Shown here in pieces: positions 36,463 to 48,540 of a DNA stretch of 64,000 nt. The position numbers and the translations under genes are program-made. The stretch lies in NCBI RefSeq assembly GCF_963675165.1, contig NC_087390.1, positions 5,259,250 to 5,323,249 of the forward strand, in the 5' to 3' direction. The stretch is from Halichondria panicea (lineage: Eukaryota; Porifera; Demospongiae; Suberitida; Halichondriidae). Numbering within the stretch: the first letter of the stretch is position 1; the number at the start of each line of letters is the position of its first letter. Below the pieces are notes generated by a model. The model worked only from the letters and a program-made list of their open reading frames with translations. It was not told the DNA's origin and did no database searches.

Positions 36463-37831
36463 GCTATGTTTATTAACGATCTTTACCCATTGAGAAGACT
36501 ATCTTCATGTATCTATGTACAGTATAAATAATTATTGATAATTTCCTCATGCTGGACGGAGCTGGAGAGCTGCTGTGAGCAGAGTGCTGTGAGAGATACC
36601 AGTTGACAAAAAACATAGCTTCAACAGTATAAACTTCACTGTTAGCAGAGCTTGTGAAACGCGCGCATCTTGGAAAGAACACTGACAAGTAAACTGAGAA
36701 CCTAAAGAATTGACTGCAACACTACAAGAAGAAGAATGAAGCCTTGTGATGGTGGAGTGCAGAGGTGTAGAGCAGACTGGACCGACATGGGACCTCAACA
36801 GAAAGTGTAAAGCGATTGCTAAAGTGTTTTCGATGCTTCGATGATTGGCCGTAACTGTACACTATAATTACTGATTTTCGGCTATCCAAGTTTTTGCTAG
36901 AGTTCTCATGCAGAGCAATAGTATCAGGTTACATGCATATATGCATGCATGGTGCTGTTTGGAATGAGGGATGGAGCAAACTGTTAATAGAGTAGTTTCT
37001 TCTTGTTTCAGCCTGCATTCTAAGCACCACTCTGTATTGCTATGGTGTTATTCAGTGCCATGCAGTTACATGCATGCATATAGGACTTGCATGATGCATA
37101 TAGCAACCATATTTACTGATGTATCTTTTTAAGCATGTCTTTATGGCTTAAAGAGCGCGGAGTTTACAGTTACAATTTTTGGTTATAATTATGAGCCAAT
37201 AATTATGCATGGGATTAATAGCACAAGTATAACAAGCAATCGCAAGGCCTCTAATTGTATGAGGCAAAGTAGCTTCATTTCCACGTCAATTTTTTTAAAA
37301 GTTCGGGCCGGGAATGAGGCTATATAAAGCCAGAATAGTGATTGAGGTAATCTGATCATATGTAAGCTATAGAAAATGTTGATGCTTATATAATATATAT
37401 ATATGGATTGATGGTGCAATAAGTATATAATATATCACACTTGTAGCTAGCAGTAAGTGTTTTAATGTATGCACGAGGATTATACAGTAATGCTAGTAAT
37501 GCTCGAGCGTATATATTGCGAGTGCATCATCCGATCGCTGATTATGAGGCTGAAAACTCTATACTTTTCAGATTAGAAAAAGCTACCGTATATATACATT
37601 GTCAAGCTGCACTTTTGAGACTTAATGGTGATGAATAGAAAAAAGTGTACAATCTACTGTTTTTAGCCAATCAGATCAATTACAGATAATGTAATGTAGT
37701 CTTTACACACATTAATTTTGACAAAAATTGATATGGAAACCTCAGACTGGCATTGCATGGTTGGTTAATTACTAGTCAATAGTCTAGACATACACATTAC
37801 TACAAAGTTTCATCAGTTTTATTTATGATAG
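36463..37831. other. No gene seen
   Basis: AT-rich DNA with short ORFs lacking motifs on either strand. CATG-rich runs (gcatgcat) occur, as elsewhere in the window. Confidence 0.5.
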
Positions 37832-39187
37832 CTATCCAACATTAGAGCCATCCTTAACAACACTGAGTTCACGACCCCCAGCGATGCCACCAAAATCAAA
37901 GCTCATATCTAAAGCTCTCTCCCCGTATACCACCTGCTTGGGGTGAGGGTCACTACCGTTAGTGCTATTCGTAACAGATATTGCAGCTTTTCGCAGATAG
38001 GTGCAGTTATATCGCTCAAGTACTTTTTTGTTCCCCATTCGAATTAGATTCATCAGAGTGATGGATGAGCAAGCATGGCCATTGCCTGCTCCCTCTTCAG
38101 CTACACTGGCCCAAATACCATCAGCTCCACTGCATAAGCACTCAAGTTGCACAGTCTCAGCCAGCCCCCACTTCTTATGCACGTGAACCAGCAAAAGTCC
38201 GTTATTCCACTTCCTGGCATTCATTAGTTTTCGTACAGCTGTCGTCCATGCCCCAATTTCTTCTGGTAAGTAGTCTCCAGTAGGTTCCTCAAAAATAATA
38301 CCCAGCAATCGTTTCTCCTGTGGTAGGGATGCAAAGTAGTCAACTGCAGCGAGTACACGTTCTGGTACTTCAGTCATTGCCATAGGGAAATCCCTAAAGT
38401 TGACGAAAATTTTGGAAGCCTTTGAAAGATTAGTACGAGACCATTCGATCCATTTCATGATCAGCTTGCAAATATCTTGCACTGAACAGGACTCCCAATC
38501 GATAGATTTGTCGGCAAGATCGAATTCGATGATTGGGTTTTTCAGTCCATGTTTTTTCATCTTAGCCAGACCAACTGGTATGGTTTCCCTGTCGATCATC
38601 CCTTTAGAAATTCCTTCTATGACTTCAGAGAATGCATAGAGTGTGCTCGGATCTTCACCATTTTCCATCAGCTGTTTGATGAACGTGTCATCAACTCGTG
38701 TCATGTGTGAGACAGACGCAACTATGATGTTTTTAAAGCCACATCTCTTCACTTCATTGTAGATTTTCCATTTGTTCTCGATGGTGAGACCGTGTAATCG
38801 GCCTACAATGCTTTCTCTTAAGGAATTGTCCAGTACAAAGCAGTCAAGGTTTTGGAGTGTGTGTCTCTTCTTTCCTTCATCTGCAATAGCAACTTTGATG
38901 CGATCCAGCTCTTCTTGATACGTTGCATGGGTATGAGCAGATACGCACTTGTCTATTAAATGCTTAGCAATGAACTTTCCACTCAGTTTCACTATTATAT
39001 CGCAAAACCATGTTCTGTATACTAACACTGTCCGGAAGTGAGAACCATAATTAGCTGGCCATGCTAACAGATAACCATGCATGTAAGCCAGTTTTTTTTT
39101 TATAGTATGTAGTAGATTTAGTTCTATAGATCTATAGAGCTTTCCCATATATCTATATAGGCTATTAATTAGAGATGACTTATCCAA
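37832..39187 (-). CDS. HMGL-like (DRE-TIM metallolyase fold) protein, truncated paralogue
   Basis: Closely similar to the gene at 52523-54205 from about 38950 down to 37880. It carries the TIM-barrel entry motif LDNSLRES and the metal-binding pair HVHKKWGLAE, followed by GADGIWASVAEEGAGNGHACS-type residues, as in the HMG-CoA lyase/isopropylmalate synthase superfamily. It ends after GGIAGG with a different 13-residue tail and a stop, so the C-terminal helical region and EF-hand of the other copy are lacking. The paralogue's initiating ATG is ACG here; the first ~80 codons of this frame are not conserved and overlap a MITE, so the true start is unknown. No introns. The substrate cannot be inferred. 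Confidence 0.65.
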   Translation of the reverse strand: MDKSSLINSLYRYMGKLYRSIELNLLHTIKKKLAYMHGYLLAWPANYGSHFRTVLVYRTWFCDIIVKLSGKFIAKHLIDKCVSAHTHATYQEELDRIKVAIADEGKKRHTLQNLDCFVLDNSLRESIVGRLHGLTIENKWKIYNEVKRCGFKNIIVASVSHMTRVDDTFIKQLMENGEDPSTLYAFSEVIEGISKGMIDRETIPVGLAKMKKHGLKNPIIEFDLADKSIDWESCSVQDICKLIMKWIEWSRTNLSKASKIFVNFRDFPMAMTEVPERVLAAVDYFASLPQEKRLLGIIFEEPTGDYLPEEIGAWTTAVRKLMNARKWNNGLLLVHVHKKWGLAETVQLECLCSGADGIWASVAEEGAGNGHACSSITLMNLIRMGNKKVLERYNCTYLRKAAISVTNSTNGSDPHPKQVVYGERALDMSFDFGGIAGGRELSVVKDGSNVG

Positions 39188-39287
39188 GCTGCACTATATA
39201 GTATATATATAGCCTTACTCTTTTTCCACTCATGCAGAGCCCCTCCCATTGAGAAATTACTTTCTATATCTGAATTATACGCCACTG
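39170..39287. mobile_element. Partial MITE, relative of 14666-14826
   Basis: Shares GAGATGACTTATC, CATTGAGAAATT and the terminal CGCCACTG with the copy in the receptor intron; the other end is lost. It lies directly upstream of the truncated HMGL-like gene. Confidence 0.6.
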
Positions 39288-39411
39288 GCAGCAGGTATAA
39301 TTATAGATCTAATAAAAAATAATTATGGAGTAAACTATAAAGTTTCGCGGAAAGACTAAATGATTTAATTTTCGTGAATATGCCTATAGCGATAACTATA
39401 TAGGGTATAAA

Positions 39412-40636
39412 CATAGATAGTAGAGGGGAGGGATTGGAAACATCTCAGGTGACCAATGTATTGCCCTAGAGAATTCTGACACCATGCGTGTTGCATTCCG
39501 CAAGTATTGATTGCGATTGATTGCGAGACAGCTGCAAAGACAAAAGAGAAGAAACTGAAGAAAACTCCAGTAAGCACTGGCAGAGCTAGTATGTATGTAC
39601 ATTATCCATAGTAAATGTATGGTTTACATCATTTACCTAATTTATTTGATCATCAGAGGTCCATGTAGCACTATTTTACATCTATTTAGCTGGGAATTTG
39701 AAGGTATGAAACTTTGTGGGGGGATATCTTGAGCTAGGAAGTAGCCATGGTTGCTTGAGAGTGATCACAGTGTAGAGGAAGCATTGAAATATGCCTTAGG
39801 CATAGCTAAGTTGAGAATTAGGCTGTTTATTTTTTAATATTAACATAAAAGTGTGAAAAGAAGAATTCGTAAGTACATTTGTTTGCGGGGGAGTTGCTGG
39901 TTAACAATACATTGTACATCACTATTGTTCAGGTCTACATATTGCCTAAGGATCCCGATGTGCCTTGAGAAAAGTTTTTCCTTGCTAACCTGTATAGTTT
40001 TGGAAATATGCTAATTCAAACTTACCCGTAAATTGCTTTCCCAGGGTACTCAGAACATCTGAGGATCTGCCAAGACCCTTTGGAAAAGTTTGGCATGGCA
40101 ATGACAGAGGGAAGGGACACTGTTATTCATTACGATTGGTCGTGCAAAAGCTGTGTAGTGACCAGATGACCACTACCTAAACGTCGTCAGACTTACAAAA
40201 ATTATGTTTTATGTTTGTAAACATCATCATTTCTCCATGCATCCTTTGTGATTGTGTATATCATAATGTTAAGAAATATAAGTATGCAGTCTATAATTAT
40301 GGTCATGAGCTGTGCCTAGCGCCTAGTACTATACTTTTTTTTGTGGGTGCGCATGTCTTGTTCTTTGAAGGTTTGTTAAGGTCTTTATAATAGGATGTGT
40401 AATTCTTCAATGCAACCGAGAAAAGTCTCATTCTGATGTACAGCAACCAAAGAAACTAGTTCAGATCTATGTATGTAGTAGCTAGTAGCTACTGTGGGCC
40501 AGAGACAGCTAGCTGTTCACTCTCTTTTGGCCCCAATTAAATTAACTTCCTGTCTATTTCCTGTCTATTTCCGGTACGACACGCATGGGCCGCGTGAAAT
40601 CCCTGTGTTTCCAATCCCTTCCCTCTACTATCTATG
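39412..40636. mobile_element. TIR element B, 1.2 kb, ~30-bp TIRs, 7-bp target duplication
   Basis: Ends begin CATAGATAGTAGAGGG and continue AGGGATTGGAAACA, one mismatch between ends. GTATAAA flanks both sides (39405-39411 and 40637-40643). The termini resemble element A (CATAGATAGT..GGGATTGGAAAC) but the interior differs. No transposase frame is seen. Confidence 0.8.
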
Positions 40637-40663
40637 GTATAAATTTCGTGGTACATGCTTTCA

Positions 40664-42290
40664 CTGTTTTTTTTAATTTTTTTTTTTTATAATAATTCTG
40701 CAAAATGCATGGATACACTAGTAGCATATCACGCTAACCTAATGTGTGCCCTGTATATATTAATGCATTTGTTCTGCAAATTGGTCTTTCAAACTGTATA
40801 TTTTTTGTGCTTCTTAGATTGAGAGGGCATACTCTTCTTTCCAGTGGTGGATCAGGGAATTTAATGTTACCATTTATTACCTGGTAAAGGTATGATAGCT
40901 TCAGGTACAATCTTCTTGTAGAAAGGGACGGTAGGTCCACAGTATCTAATAGGGAGTCGTAGTCCATATTCCAAAGTTTTGTGCAGATTTTAAGGGCAAA
41001 CTTTTGTACTTTTTCTATTTTGTGAGAATTTGTTTTTTGGTGTGGATCCCAAACAGGGGCAGCATATTCCAGTTTTGATCTCACAAGGGAGATGTAGAGT
41101 TGTCTTAAACATTCTCGTGACGAGTGGCCATAGAACTGTTGGTAAATTATACCAACCTGCTTGCAGGCATTTCTGCACATTTCTTCTATGTGTTTTGACC
41201 ATGAGAGGTCGTGAGAGATCCACACGCCAAGGTACTTGTAGTGGTAAACTTTAAGTAGGGGACGTCCACTGATATTGAGACACATGTTGGGAAGTGGTGG
41301 GCTGAATGTTCTTGATATAGTCATGTATTTACACTTGCTTTGGTTAAACAAGAGTACATTTCTTTCAGACCATGCTTGGAGTTGATCAATATCTCCTTGC
41401 AATTTTATATAATCTTCAGGAGATTGAATAGGATGGTAAAGAAGAAGATCATCAGCATAGAGCAAGAGACTTCCTTCATTTTGATGTAGATCGATGTCAT
41501 TTATATAGATTAGGAAAAGAAGAGGTCCCAGCACCGAACCCTGGGGAACTCCTGACACAACCTCCGAGATATTTGATGACTTTCCATTTATTATGACATA
41601 TTGTGATCTATTCCTGAGGTAGCTTGCTACCCAAGATACCAGGTGGGGATCTAGGTTCAGATTGGTTAGCTTACTCATCAATATCGAGTGAGGAACCTTG
41701 TCAAATGCTTTTTTGAAATCAAAAAAGACTGCACATACACTCTGACCATCTTCAAGCAGTTTGTGCCAATTGTGCACTGCCGTAAGCAGCGCACCTGTGG
41801 TGGATTTTCCTTTAGTGAAACCCCATTGTTTATTCGAGAGGAAAGATATATCTTTTAGCTGTTCTAAGATTTTACTATACATATGTTTTTCCAGGAGCTT
41901 TACAAGGATGGAGAGTAGCGATATAGGGCGATAGTTTAAGGGATCAGACTTGTCGTTTGATTTGGGTATTGGAGTGACATGAGCCAATTTCCAGTCGTAT
42001 GGCAGTTCACAGTTTTTTATCGATAATATATTGAAAAGCATTGTTATACTTGGGGTGATCGTTTCAGCAGTAGCCTTTAGCATTTTGGCGGAGATTCCAT
42101 CAGGACCATTTGCTTTTGTGGTGTCTAGATTTGATAACAGGTTGAATACTTCATCTTCTGTGCAGCGTAAGTTCTCAGGTAAGTCTCTTGTTGGTTGTTT
42201 AAAGGAATTTGGGTCAAGAGGAGGAAGTGAATGGTTGAAATTTGCATAAAACTGTTTGTTAAGGAAACTGTCTATTCTTATGGCTACCAA
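40664..42290 (-). mobile_element. Non-LTR retrotransposon (LINE), 5'-truncated, reverse transcriptase ORF
   Basis: An uninterrupted 518-codon frame (40734-42290). RT motifs in order: ANGPDGISAKML, PIPKSNDKSDPLNYRPIS, VFFDFKKAFDKVPH (catalytic Asp), GVPQGSVLGPLLFLIYIND and LLLYADDLLLY (YADD). The thumb-like region KLEYAAPVWDPH follows. The upstream endonuclease and ORF1 are absent, as expected for 5' truncation. A run of T on the + strand at 40664-40690 is the poly(A) tail of the - strand copy. It starts about 20 bp beyond element B. The intact frame suggests a recent insertion. The clade (Jockey/CR1/L2-like) is not resolved. Confidence 0.9.
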
Positions 42291-44286
42291 CTGGTCAACT
42301 GGTGACGTGGCACTTTATGCATTTAGCCAATGATTGTAAAACAAGCTGTGTACGTGCTTGTGTACGAGATCAGTGTAATTGGAACTGACTGAGAAATTAT
42401 CCTATTTACAGTAAATTAATTGAGTTTGTGTCATCCCTCATTCCAAACAGCACATGCATACGTTCACCATTATTGCTCTGCATACACACTGTTAATTGAT
42501 ACTCTTCAAGTTAATTGAGACAGAAACTGCATGACTACCTAGCTATTAGCAGTAAATGAGTTCGTTTCATCTTTCCAACAGCACTAACATTGTTATAGTA
42601 TTTGATTGTGACTCTTAGTTCGGAGAGCTCGAGGTTCGTACTAGCCTCCTTCACCGGCCTTTGAAAGAAGGCCTGCTATCGACTGCTTGCGCATGCGCCA
42701 AATTATTGGATTTTTTTCCCCGTAAATATTCCTATATGCATGAATGAGTGCATGCATGTGTGCATTCATTGTATTCATTGTATTTGGTATATACTGTAAA
42801 TTGCAACGCTTTTAATACGGTGCATGTCAAAACTCGTGCAGCTACTCAGGCATGAGGGTAAAATCCAATACACACTAAAATATTGTATCCATGGTGAAGG
42901 TAGCATGAAACATGATTAGCATGAAGCAATTAGGAGCTGTTAAGATATCGTATCCATGGTGCAGGTGGCATGAAAGTTCAAACACCTATTGATTAGCAGC
43001 TGTTGTCAAAACCCATGTCTATACATGTGAATATCATTCATAACTATCAGATAGCTGGACCACGTGCATGCACTCTTATATGCATGAGTGCATGTGTGGA
43101 ACTTTCATTAACAACCACACCCGATGAGCACCCATACGCTATAAAACGGCCAAGAGCTAGCTCAGGTCCGGATTGAAACTACAATGACTTCAATGTAAAG
43201 CAATTAACCTTCAAGAGCGGCCACTTCTCTACCCCATGCATATAAAAGTAGCTTTATTAGTCCCCATCAACTTTAGCAATGGACAAAACCTCAGAACAAA
43301 CAGCCACACAGAATTAGCAGGGAATTATTGCTGCATGAGATGGTTTTCCCCTCCCTATATACATGCAACCTAGCTTGTATAGATATAGAGAAGCAGTTAG
43401 CAATGCTCCATGCAGGATTCATTTGCAGCAGGGATTGACTCATGCAGAGCATGCATTGTGATTGGCAATTCAACAAAGACCGCCTCTCTATATAATGGCC
43501 AAAAGGCTGTTCTCGGCATAGTTCTCCGTTATGGAGGTTTCCAAAGCAAAACATGGCGAGCATGCACAGCGCAGCTTGCATCACTCGTCATATTAAGTCT
43601 GCTTCTCAAATGTCAAGTCACTATAATAATTGTATGTACATAGTGTAGTAAAGATAAAAGCATTCTTGAGATAGGTGCAAGCAAAGTGGACGTGTCTAAG
43701 CCTGCAGGCAAAATGCACATGCAGAGCTCATTTACCTATAATTGATTCAGTACACTGCATGCATGCATGACTGATTGACTGCAGCCAATCATGCATTCAT
43801 ATGCATCTAGTTGATCATGCATGCATGACTATTGTGTAAAGGAGATCGGGTCTTAAAAGCATTTCAACACTTACTCATGTTACGTATATATAGTCCATAA
43901 TTATGTCAAAAAACATACATAGTAGAATGACATTGTATCGGATTGGAGTTATACTCTTGTCTGATATCTTCACTTGTTTCCACGCTTTTTGTTGTTTCCC
44001 CTGACCAGCCAATCCTAGCAATTATTCGGTCACATTGCAAATGTTTTCTAGTTGAATAATTACTATAATGCTCCTGCCATATAGTTGATGCACACCTCCC
44101 TCCCGGGATATATCTACACTGAAGGAGTTCCTATACTCCCCTCCCCATGCAGGGCCTATATATACATTATACAAAATACTGGTCGATTGCATGCAGCCCA
44201 TCATGCATTTATGTACATCTATCTACATGTATATATAGTTAGTCATGCATGACTATATTGCGTAAATTAAAGGCATTTGAACTTGC
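42291..44286. other. No gene seen; repeat debris
   Basis: Contains a local duplication near 42880-42990 (TATCCATGGTG.AGGT.GCATGAAA twice) and many GCATGCAT runs. Small ORFs here have no motifs. Confidence 0.5.
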
Positions 44287-44720
44287 TCAGGAGAATGTCA
44301 CCATGAATTGGAAGGTATACATCTCATGACTTAGTTCTCCAACTTTACTAGAAGTGAATGAGGCGTGTTTGATATCTTTGACACATTCATATTGTCTCTT
44401 CTTTTCAAGTTCATGCTTCCTGTAATAGTTGGTGTGTTGGTTCGATCTTGCGTGGGGAGTAAACACTCGTACATCCAGATAGGTACGTTCAAAGCGCCCA
44501 CCCCAAAAACTGTTGCAAGCAATGTCTAATCTGGCACCGTCTTGGACGTTTGATGACAGCCAGATTAGTTCTTCACCACTTACAGGTTGTACTTCAGGCT
44601 CTATGCAGACGTCACTGCAAATTTCAGTGAGTCGGTTGGCCGTCAAATCTCTTATTTCATCAAGTTGTGCCTGGTGATAGTGAAACCACCGTGATCGACT
44701 GAGAATTGTTTACCGCATGC
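44287..44720 (-). pseudogene. Retroelement C-terminal (endonuclease-like) fragment 1
   Basis: Encodes LTEICSDVCIEPEVQPVSGEE, then DGARLDIACNSFWGGRFE and DVRVFTPHARSN, then YYRKHELEKKRQYE. Upstream of 44647 the HGGFTITRHN piece is in another frame. DGARLD...DVRV has the spacing of a PD-(D/E)xK-type nuclease core, as in retroelements with restriction-like endonucleases (inference). Two related fragments lie to the right. Confidence 0.6.
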
Positions 44721-45189
44721 ACAAGATGAAGGGACTCCTGGTAGTTGCCAACTGTAGCGAAGCGAGAGGGAATCTCGAAAAGCTCCTTTGTGTAAGTCAA
44801 ATCCAAATTCTTGGATATGGATCGAGGGAAGTGAGCCGATTAGAAGCGCCTTTCTCTTGTGCTATAGGTCCATATAGATCTTCGTAGAGTGGTATAAAGG
44901 GATTGTTTCAGGGTGTCTGCTGTATATGTTTATATAATGTTCGCGATTTGATTGGCGGACATCATTCCTGGCTTTCACTTGAGCATTGGCTACTTCTGTG
45001 GCATACTCGAAGCTCTCTTCTTAGATAGGTGTTGCCGCCACTCCCTGAAGGCGACGACGTCCGTGTACTCTCTTCTCACTCTTGCAGCTATACCAATAGC
45101 TAACGTTCTAGTGCAGAGCTATATAACTACTATATATAAGATGTATGTACTTTCACATGTACTTTTTGCTGGTACATGTATTGCGTAGT

Positions 45190-45445
45190 GACATATACAT
45201 AGATAGAAGCTTCCAATGCTATCGGAAGAATGAGTTAGAGAAAAAGAGATGTTATTATGAGCGCATTAGAGATAGAACACGGCTCGTTTACCCCACTGGT
45301 TTTCTCTGCTGCTGGAGGAGTTGGCCCAGTTGCAACCATTGTCTACAAGAAGTTGGCTTCTCTACTATCCGAGAAGCAAGGAAGGCCATACGGTTCCACC
45401 CTCCACTGGATGAGATGTAGACTGAATTTTTCACTCCTACATGTA
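45190..45445 (+). pseudogene. Retroelement C-terminal fragment 2 (opposite strand)
   Basis: Encodes CYRKNELEKKRCYYERIRD in one frame, then GSFTPLVFSAAGGVGP and YKKLASLLSEKQGRPY in the next, so it is frameshifted. It corresponds to the segment following the ...YYRKHELEKKR part of fragment 1. Confidence 0.6.
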
Positions 45446-46059
45446 TAAGATCTGCCGTGATGTAAATCCGAGGCTCCCAATCTACCTTTGCTTTAATACA
45501 AGCCAATACCGTCAATACTGACTCAATTGACCTGGCCGTACACAAAGGGCAGGTACAATCTAACTCAACTATATTCTTTTTTCTTTTACAATGTACCCGT
45601 TGTGACATTCATGAATTATTTCATGCACGTTAAAAAAATGGATAGAAGCTGCTAGCCTCGATTCCAGGCCGCATTAAAGTACGGCGTGGTACGTATTGCA
45701 TGGGTTTTTTTAAACTACAAAGGATTATATTTATAGTGCAGTTCAATACATGTACAAAAAATAATTATATAAATAAAATAATAGATCACACTAATTGTGA
45801 GGTTCCAGTTAGTTACAGCCAATGAGGCCACATTCGGCACTCATTAGGTCTACAAGAGATCTAAGGAAGCATCCCGGGTGCGAGCGTGCTCCCCTGATGC
45901 AGCGAATTGATGATCTCAGAAGGTGAGGCGACAATGGTTCGATTATATATGGATCATCTTTCTTGGATGCCAGGAGACAGGTGAGGCACTTATAAAAGGT
46001 AATTACCTCAGTTCCGAGTCCACCTGTTGCTGAGAAAACCAGGGGTGTGAACGAGACAT

Positions 46060-47075
46060 GCTCTACCTACCTGACTCTTTGTTCGTATATAAGCGTTCTT
46101 CTTCAGTCTTTCGTGTTCGGATATAGCAAGAGGTGAGATTAGTGTTTCTGTTTGAGCGAGCATGTGGGTTAAACACTATCACGTCACAGAAGGTTCTTTC
46201 GTGCCTACCTCCCCAGAATCCGTTCATGGCAATTAACATCTAGTCTTGCCCCATCTTGTGTAGATGGCAGAGCCTCCCTGAAACGTTTCTCCTGTGACAG
46301 GTTGCAGATCGATCTGGCTCGTTGCTAACTTTATGGCACACTTTTGTTAGTAAATTTGCAGTAAGGTTCCTGATTTCATTGTGTTGGATGATAGGGGTTC
46401 CACCTTTCGGGCACGAGAGAGCATGTTCCACTGAGAAGGAGCTTCCACACGAGCAGTTTGAGGGAGTACGATCTGGTTCCAGCCATATCTCAGGGCCAAA
46501 GCATTGTGAAACGCACTTTTTGTAGAGTGAATCCAAATTCTTCAATGGGTATATAGTGTGGTTAGCCAGTTTGAAGCTCCTCTTTCCTTTTCCGCTGCTC
46601 AGTTAGGGTGTGTTTCAGGTTGTTTGCTAGCCTTGATCCCAGGCCGAGTTTTCGCTTTTGCGAAATGCATAACTTAAATAAGTGTATGGCATTTACAATG
46701 GACTTTCGGGTCTTGGCGGTTCGACGTGGTGTGTCTAAAAGTATACTAAAGCAGTTTGAAGGACTATACTGTAAACGTTTATGAACAGTACAGCTTATAA
46801 ACTCGGCCTTGGATCGAGGCTGTCGTTTACAGTTAAATTTTGTTGAGTGGATATTATGTTGTAAGAGTAAGATGACGTGTTACTTAGTCCTTTAGTGGGG
46901 CTGAGATATTTGAGGATGCCATATAGGTCGCTTCAGTGTCCTTGGTAGGGTTAACTGCAGCAATGCCTCCGAGCCTGGCCGGAAGGGCAAGGAGATTTCT
47001 TTCTTCATCATTAGGTGGAGGTTTGTCAGTCAACCTTGCATGCCTTGCATTGCATGGGTGATAGTGTACATGCAC
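46060..47075 (-). pseudogene. Retroelement C-terminal fragment 3 (RT tail, CCHC knuckle, endonuclease-like)
   Basis: From 47075 down: LLALPARLGGIAAVNPTKD (RT-tail type), then after an inserted MITE, LYKKCVSQCFGPEIWLEPD and a knuckle CSCGSSFSVEHALSCPKGG (C-x-C-x7-H-x4-C). HNEIRNLTANLLTKVCHKV, DGARLDV and, out of frame, GFWGGRHERTFCDV follow. Order and knuckle spacing resemble the zinc knuckle plus restriction-like endonuclease at the C-terminus of R2/NeSL-like non-LTR elements (inference). Multiple frameshifts. Confidence 0.6.
46629..46821. mobile_element. MITE with TAGCCTTGATCCCAGGCCGAG termini
   Basis: About 190 bp with ~25-bp imperfect inverted ends; it splits retroelement fragment 3. Termini of the same family occur at 45652, 47520 and 54367. 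Confidence 0.7.
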
Positions 47076-47367
47076 TTTAAATTACAATAATTATGGGTAA
47101 TCGTATACTACGAATGTAAAACCTTAGTAAATTATACTGTAAATTAGTACGTTTACTATGAATAATGTTCCATACTGAGGCCTACTTTATCTCCATCGTG
47201 AAGCTGTGGCTTATGCCATCTATATTGCGTTGGTCTAGAAGGCTTGAACACTATAGTTTTAAGACAGAAGAGGCTCTCATCTATGTCTACGTCTAGGATG
47301 GTCCAAGAAAGACTCTTATAGCCGGATTGTCTTTGCAAGTAGCAGTTTGAGTACAGGCTATGGCATG

Positions 47368-47408
47368 GGAAGTGTATGGTGCCTCTTAAAGAGGCACCAT
47401 ACACTTCC
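47368..47408. repeat. Perfect 20-bp palindrome with 1-nt centre, core of a longer inverted repeat
   Basis: GGAAGTGTATGGTGCCTCTT-a-complement. Imperfect pairing extends outward: GTACAGGCTAT on both arms, and CAGAAGAGGCTCTCATCTA at about 47262-47283 and, inverted, near 47465-47485. The whole fold spans roughly 47260-47490. Confidence 0.85.
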
Positions 47409-47519
47409 TATAGCCTGTACAGATCCAAGGTAAGACATCCTGATCATACAACTGTCATAGAGGTAGATGAGAGCCTCTTCTGGATTTAGACTGCCTTCTG
47501 CAATAGAGAACTAAGTATA

Positions 47520-47549
47520 TAGCCTCGATTCGGCCTTGAATCGAGGCTA
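47520..47549. repeat. Miniature palindrome of MITE termini
   Basis: TAGCCTCGATTC-ggcctt-GAATCGAGGCTA. The arms equal the terminal bases of the 46629 MITE family joined with almost no interior. Confidence 0.85.
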
Positions 47550-48277
47550 AGATTCCACACAGAGTGGAAAGCATGCGCATGGGTGGCCGACAGGGTCACC
47601 CCCTCCGCTGTCACTAAGACAGTTAGCTCTAGCAAAACTGCAGAGGGAGTCAGACTACTGCAGAGGGAGTCAGAGACTCAGGAGAGTTATAGCATAGATA
47701 AACGGGATAGGCAACGCCCAGCACTTCCGTTGGATGAGGCGAGTTGCTAAAAAGGGGTGTGCACTCAAAATGTCAGTAAAGATTTTATATTATAGCAAGC
47801 TGTGCTCTTGAGGAGACACCAGATACACTTAGACATAGGCTATTAATCTTTTAGAGCTGCTTATGCAAAGTGGTGAGGAAGTGAGCTCCAAAGGGGGTGG
47901 GTGTCAGTACTCTCTACAAACCATAACAGGTCTGTTCCCAAGTACTTCAAATGCCATCTCTTCGATCACACAATACAGATAAAGATACTTGTGTTCCACT
48001 TTCTAATACCTAAACTGTGTCTTAGAGCACTTCAAACTAGATTACCATGTACAGTAAGAGCAGGAGAGGTACGCAAACTTTCTGGACTTCGGACAAACGT
48101 TTCATGGTGCTGCCACTACTTCACTGCATTGAGAGCTGGAAAATATGCTTTGTTCCATGCAGTTATAAACACACTTTAATTCTGTGAAACGTACATGTTA
48201 TAAAATTAGTTCATATTGGAGATAGAGGTACACAAAGGTTCCGTACAGAATGTCACTAAATGAAAAAAGTGCCCTAA
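47550..48277. other. No gene recognised
   Basis: A 92-codon + strand ORF at 47901-48179 has no motif I recognise. The tract CAGAGGGAGTCAGA is tandemly doubled near 47640-47675. Confidence 0.4.
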
Positions 48278-48540
48278 GTATATAGGAGAGCTTTAATGCT
48301 CGTCGGCACTATATCTCTCCTATATACTATGAGGCATTTTTATAATGCATTTTTATAATGCATGTGCATTAAACAATTTCCCCAGGTATATAGGAGAGCA
48401 TTAATGTCCATTGGCATTAAAGCTCTCCTATATACTAGGAAACATTTAATGCTCGGCACTAAATCTCTCCTATAATAATATGGGATATGCTTTATGATTG
48501 AGGGCACTAAGTCTCTCCTATAATAATATGGGATGCTTTA
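48278..48540. repeat. Cluster of GTATATAGGAGAG hairpins and half-copies
   Basis: Two hairpins (48278-48326 and 48386-48435) have ~20-bp arms GTATATAGGAGAGCTTTAATG. Two further half-copies TCTCTCCTATAATAATATGGG follow at about 48466 and 48513. They lie just upstream of the transposase-like gene. Confidence 0.75.
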
